DNA of 20,879 nucleotides, taken from positions 1 to 20,879 of the forward strand of contig JBGPKK010000075.1 of NCBI GenBank assembly GCA_041485905.1, written 5' to 3'. The notes beneath the pieces were generated by a model. That model saw only the letters and a list, made by a program, of their open reading frames with translations, made no database searches and was not told the origin of the DNA. Source of the stretch: JAHFUI01 sp041485905. GTDB lineage: Bacteria; Acidobacteriota; Vicinamibacteria; Vicinamibacterales; CAVVIG01. This document shows, piece by piece, positions 18,175 to 20,879 of this stretch. The stretch's first letter is position 1, and every line of letters begins with the position of its first letter. The position numbers and the translations under genes were made by a program.

Positions 18175-19285
18175 GCGCACCCTGACCTTCGGTGTCTGCG
18201 TCGTCGCACTATTGTTACCTACCCCTGCCACTCAAGCGGCTCAGTCCGGGCCGGCTGCATCCACGATCACCGGTCGCGTCGTCGACGGAGGTACGCAGGC
18301 GCCGATCGCCGGCGCGCGCGTCATCCTCTTGCCGGCTCCAACAGGAAGGCCGACGGGGCCCATGGGGCCTCCGAATCAGATGGTGACCGGCGACGACGGG
18401 GTCTACACGTTTAGTGGCGTCGCCGCGGGGCGGTATCGATTGCAGGTGCAGAAGGTCGGATTCGTGCCGCCGAATCCGACTGAGATCCCGTTATTTCAAG
18501 TCGGCGCCGGACAGTTGGTGCCAGTCGCAAATCTACTTCTGCGCAAGGGAGGCGCGATCAGCGGGCGCGTCCTCGATGCTCGAGGAGAGCCGATGGCTGA
18601 AGTCATGGTGTCGGCCGTGCGACCGCCACCACCAGCAAACGGCCGGGGGCGCCTCGCTCTGATCGGCCCGGCGGGGCAATCCGGTCAGACCAACGATATC
18701 GGTGAATTCCGAATCTCCGGGCTGTCAGCGGGGGACTACTACGTGGCCGCGAGTCCGCGTCCAACGTCTCCTTTCGCGCAATCAACGACCTCCAGCGCCA
18801 CAACGCTGGTCACGACTTTTTATCCCGGTGCGCTGACGATGTCCGGGGCGCAAGCGATCACCGTGGGAGCCGGCCAAACAGTCGGCAACCTGGAATTCAC
18901 AATCATGTCCGCGGCCGGGTACTCCGTCTCGGGCATCGTCGTCGACGAGATGAACAGCCCGGTGGGCGGCGCCATGGTGATGTTGATGCCGACGGAACTG
19001 GTGGGACCTGGCCCGCGAGGGTCCGGGCGGACGCTGCCGGATGGCACGTTCAAGATCGCCGGCGTGGTGCCCGGCACGTACCGGTTGAACGCCTCCGTGC
19101 CCGTAACCTTCTCGAGCTCGAGCGGCGGCGGGACCGTGAGTGGCGGCGTGGTTGGCGGAGTCACGTCGGGCAGCGGTGGCATCGTTTCCTACTCGTCGTT
19201 GCCTGGTTCCGGCACGATTCAAGTGACGGTCGGCGACGGCGATGTGGCGGGCGTGACGGTCGTCGTGCGGAAGCCTGCGCGGTAG
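18173..19285 (+). CDS. Secreted protein with repeated carboxypeptidase-regulatory-like domains
   Basis: 370 residues from the ATG at 18173, which has GGAGG five bases upstream. An upstream in-frame ATG at 18038 lies inside the divergent receptor gene and would put 45 residues before the signal peptide. MRTLTFGVCVVALLLPTPATQAA is the signal peptide. At least three CarboxypepD_reg-like units follow: STITGRVVDGGTQAPIAGARV, GAISGRVLDARGEPMAEVMV and YSVSGIVVDEMNSPVGGAMV, each ending in a Y.F.gv..G.Y.l strand pair (DGVYTFSGVAAGRYRL, IGEFRISGLSAGDYYV, DGTFKIAGVVPGTYRL). A Gly/Ser-rich loop (about 300-335) precedes a last strand. The domains are typical of extracellular or periplasmic proteins in Acidobacteria and Bacteroidetes. 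No catalytic residues are seen. It probably works with the divergent receptor, but no function is known. Confidence 0.88.
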   Translation: MRTLTFGVCVVALLLPTPATQAAQSGPAASTITGRVVDGGTQAPIAGARVILLPAPTGRPTGPMGPPNQMVTGDDGVYTFSGVAAGRYRLQVQKVGFVPPNPTEIPLFQVGAGQLVPVANLLLRKGGAISGRVLDARGEPMAEVMVSAVRPPPPANGRGRLALIGPAGQSGQTNDIGEFRISGLSAGDYYVAASPRPTSPFAQSTTSSATTLVTTFYPGALTMSGAQAITVGAGQTVGNLEFTIMSAAGYSVSGIVVDEMNSPVGGAMVMLMPTELVGPGPRGSGRTLPDGTFKIAGVVPGTYRLNASVPVTFSSSSGGGTVSGGVVGGVTSGSGGIVSYSSLPGSGTIQVTVGDGDVAGVTVVVRKPAR

Positions 19286-19290
19286 CCGGA

Positions 19291-20673
19291 TTACCGTCCA
19301 CCCGTCCACGCCGCGCGCATCGCGGCGCGGTCGATCTCCTTCCCCCGCTGATACACCTTCGCGATCTTCCGCGTGTTGGCGATGTTCTCGAGCGGGTTGG
19401 CATCGAGGACGATGAAGTCGGCGCTCTTGCCCGGCGCCACCGTGCCAAACCGATCGAGGTGGAGGAGATCGGCCGGCGTCCGGGTTGCTGCGACGATCGC
19501 CTGCATGGGCGTCATACCGGCCGCGACCATCAGCTCGAGCTCGTGATGTTCGCCGTATCCAAAGAACGTGTTCTCGATCCCCGTATCGTCTCCCAGCGCA
19601 ATCGATACGCCCGCGGCGTTCAACTTCGCGAGACTGCGTTGCTGCTTCGCGTACGAGGAAACCGCCGCCGGGGGCGCGGCGCCTCCGGCTCCACGCGCTT
19701 CTCGCGCGGCATAGACATCGGTGGCTTTCTTGATCATCTCGGGGGTGGCCGTTTCCGCCAGCAGCGAATCGTCCAGCCACGCGGGCTTCCGCGTGTACGT
19801 GCCGCCTTCACTGGTCGAAAGGTTCGGCGTCACGAACACGTGCCGGTCCTTCATCATCTTCACAAGCGCACCGTCCATTTCGGCGTCACGGACCAGGTGA
19901 AGGAACCCGTCCACTCCGGCCTCGACGAGAGCATGCGCGTCAGTCAGGTAATAGACATGCGCCATCACTCGCAGCTTGTGACGGTGCGCCTCGTCGATAA
20001 TCGCGCGATAGAGCGCAGGACTCAGCTTTTTCACCGCGCCGTTGCGGTCGTCGACCCAGATCTTGATGAAGTCCGGTTTTCTCGCGGCCAACTCGCGGAC
20101 GTCTTTGCGAGCCTCGTCTTTGGTCGTGACGCCGTACGCGACCGCGCGCATGGCGAGATTTCCGGTCGATGCGCCCGGCGCTGCCAGACCGCGGCCGGCC
20201 GTGCGGAACAGCGCGCCAGGATGCGGATCGTTTCGCAACTGATACGGGAGATCGCCAGCGTCGGTGCCCGTGCTCATCATCGCGACGATGCCGTAGTAGA
20301 GATATCGGTTCAGATGGTCGATGAGGTTCTCGCGCGTGTAGTTCTGGGCGGCGAACGTCGCGCCTTTCAGATAACCGACATGTCCGTGCAGCAGGACGAT
20401 CCCGGGCATCACTGTTTTGCCGGTCAGATCGACCCGCACGGCGCCGCGAGGGAGTGGGATCTCGCCCTTCCTGGCGACTCGCGTGACAGTGTCGTTCTCG
20501 ACGAGCACAGCGGAGTTGTCGATTGGCGCGCGGCCATCGCCGGTGATCAACCGTGCGCCTTCGAACACGGTCCTCGTTATCGCGGTGTCCTGGGCGGCTC
20601 GTGCGGGCACGTAGGCCACCAGATACGTTCCGGCCAGCAGGACACAACAGAACGCCAAACGATTGAGCAGCAT
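19291..20673 (-). CDS. Secreted metal-dependent amidohydrolase
   Basis: 460 residues. The signal peptide is MLLNRLAFCCVLLAGTYLVA...ARA. The amidohydrolase fold shows all metal-site landmarks: His96 and His98 (LLHGHVG), Lys204 (FIKIWVDD, likely carbamylated), His239 (MAHVYY), His259 (GFLHLVRD) and Asp362 (ALGDDTG). The C-terminal VAPGKSADFIVLDANPLENI closes the small beta domain, as in imidazolonepropionase-like amidohydrolases and Xaa-Pro/prolidase-type relatives. It would hydrolyse C-N bonds of a cyclic amide or peptide-like substrate in the periplasm; the substrate is unassigned. AGGAG ahead of the ATG supports the start. It converges with the gene at 18173 with only 5 bp between stop codons, leaving no room for a terminator. 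Confidence 0.92.
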   Translation of the reverse strand: MLLNRLAFCCVLLAGTYLVAYVPARAAQDTAITRTVFEGARLITGDGRAPIDNSAVLVENDTVTRVARKGEIPLPRGAVRVDLTGKTVMPGIVLLHGHVGYLKGATFAAQNYTRENLIDHLNRYLYYGIVAMMSTGTDAGDLPYQLRNDPHPGALFRTAGRGLAAPGASTGNLAMRAVAYGVTTKDEARKDVRELAARKPDFIKIWVDDRNGAVKKLSPALYRAIIDEAHRHKLRVMAHVYYLTDAHALVEAGVDGFLHLVRDAEMDGALVKMMKDRHVFVTPNLSTSEGGTYTRKPAWLDDSLLAETATPEMIKKATDVYAAREARGAGGAAPPAAVSSYAKQQRSLAKLNAAGVSIALGDDTGIENTFFGYGEHHELELMVAAGMTPMQAIVAATRTPADLLHLDRFGTVAPGKSADFIVLDANPLENIANTRKIAKVYQRGKEIDRAAMRAAWTGGR

Positions 20674-20711
20674 GGTTGCTCCTGAAATGAGGCGATGCTG
20701 GCAACGTTGTA

Positions 20712-20760
20712 CCGCAGAGCACGCAGAGATCGCCGAGAATTCTTAAGGGTTTTCTCGGCG
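20712..20760. repeat. CCGCAGAG-type repeat with terminator-like hairpin
   Basis: 20712-20732 (CCGCAGAGCACGCAGAGATC plus G) is the second copy of the sequence at 11080-11100. It continues into CGCCGAGAA (20731-20739) and TTCTCGGCG (20752-20760), perfect 9-bp inverted arms with a 12-nt loop. It lies upstream of the amidohydrolase gene and covers the end of the partial gene to its right, so it probably terminates that transcript. Confidence 0.7.
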
Positions 20761-20879
20761 GTCGCGCAGGAGGTCCACCGCCGCGCGTTCCTCGTCGGCG
20801 ATTTGTCCCACCAGCGCCGCCATTTCCGAGTAGAGCGCCCGCGCGGCATCCTTCGTCAGCCGGCACTCGCTCGCCAGCT
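20743..20879 (-). CDS. Hypothetical protein, C-terminal 44 codons (runs off right edge)
   Basis: The minus-strand frame is open from the edge to TAA at 20743 and reads LASECRLTKDAARALYSEMA followed by ALVGQIADEERAAVDLLRDR and RENP. Codon third positions are GC-rich as in neighbouring genes, and the peptide looks like two charged alpha-helices. No family is recognised. The final residues (DRRENP) are encoded by an arm of the repeat hairpin at 20731-20760, so the repeat probably supplied the present stop codon. The frame choice rests on composition only. Confidence 0.45.
   Translation of the reverse strand, partial: LASECRLTKDAARALYSEMAALVGQIADEERAAVDLLRDRRENP

Overview
The window is high-GC bacterial chromosome. 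It combines a BlaI/M56 pair whose peptidase carries TonB-type C-terminal domains, a TonB receptor with an N-terminal carboxypeptidase-regulatory-like domain, a secreted amidohydrolase, dispersed short palindromic repeats and gltBD. That mix suggests an acidobacterium, perhaps Vicinamibacteria-like. The assignment is inference from gene content only. No rRNA, tRNA, CRISPR array, transposase or integrase is visible.

Region 1 (1-5264): the 5' part of a PyrE-like phosphoribosyltransferase running off the left edge, a secreted cupin-like protein, a PLP aminotransferase, a small cupin-like protein, then a BlaI-type repressor overlapping by 4 nt an M56 (BlaR1-like) membrane peptidase fused to two TonB-C-like domains. 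The blaI promoter has a TTGACA-N17-AATAAT form with a TTAGTACTAA palindrome inside it, which suggests autoregulation.

Region 2 (about 5300-9300): the most interesting part. Short unrelated genes all point left: VOC protein, truncated CPBP protease end, frameshifted DUF2306 membrane protein, second VOC protein, SRPBCC protein, SAM methyltransferase. Two complete integron attC-like recombination sites lie between them (6575-6672 and 8501-8586). A clear half site (8781-8818) and several RYYYAAC-core remnants sit at or on stop codons. The 6575-6672 site folds into an imperfect hairpin with two extrahelical bases on one arm, and the SRPBCC stop codon lies inside its core. No integron integrase is present, so this looks like an unannotated, partly decayed CALIN-type cassette cluster between the BlaI/M56 pair and gltBD.

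Region 3 (9587-15805): the gltB-gltD operon for NADPH-dependent glutamate synthase, read leftward. A candidate promoter and a palindromic leader precede gltB. gltB carries an in-frame insertion of about 25 residues encoded by two adjacent palindromes that resemble a dispersed repeat. A second repeat type (CCGCAGAG...GAGATCG) abuts the gltB stop codon and recurs near the right edge.

Region 4 (15822-20879): a tandem/inverted repeat behind a TonB-dependent receptor; this receptor and a divergent secreted protein with carboxypeptidase-regulatory-like domains share the tetranucleotide CATG as overlapping start codons. A secreted metal-dependent amidohydrolase follows, and finally a partial hypothetical gene whose last codons form part of a repeat hairpin.
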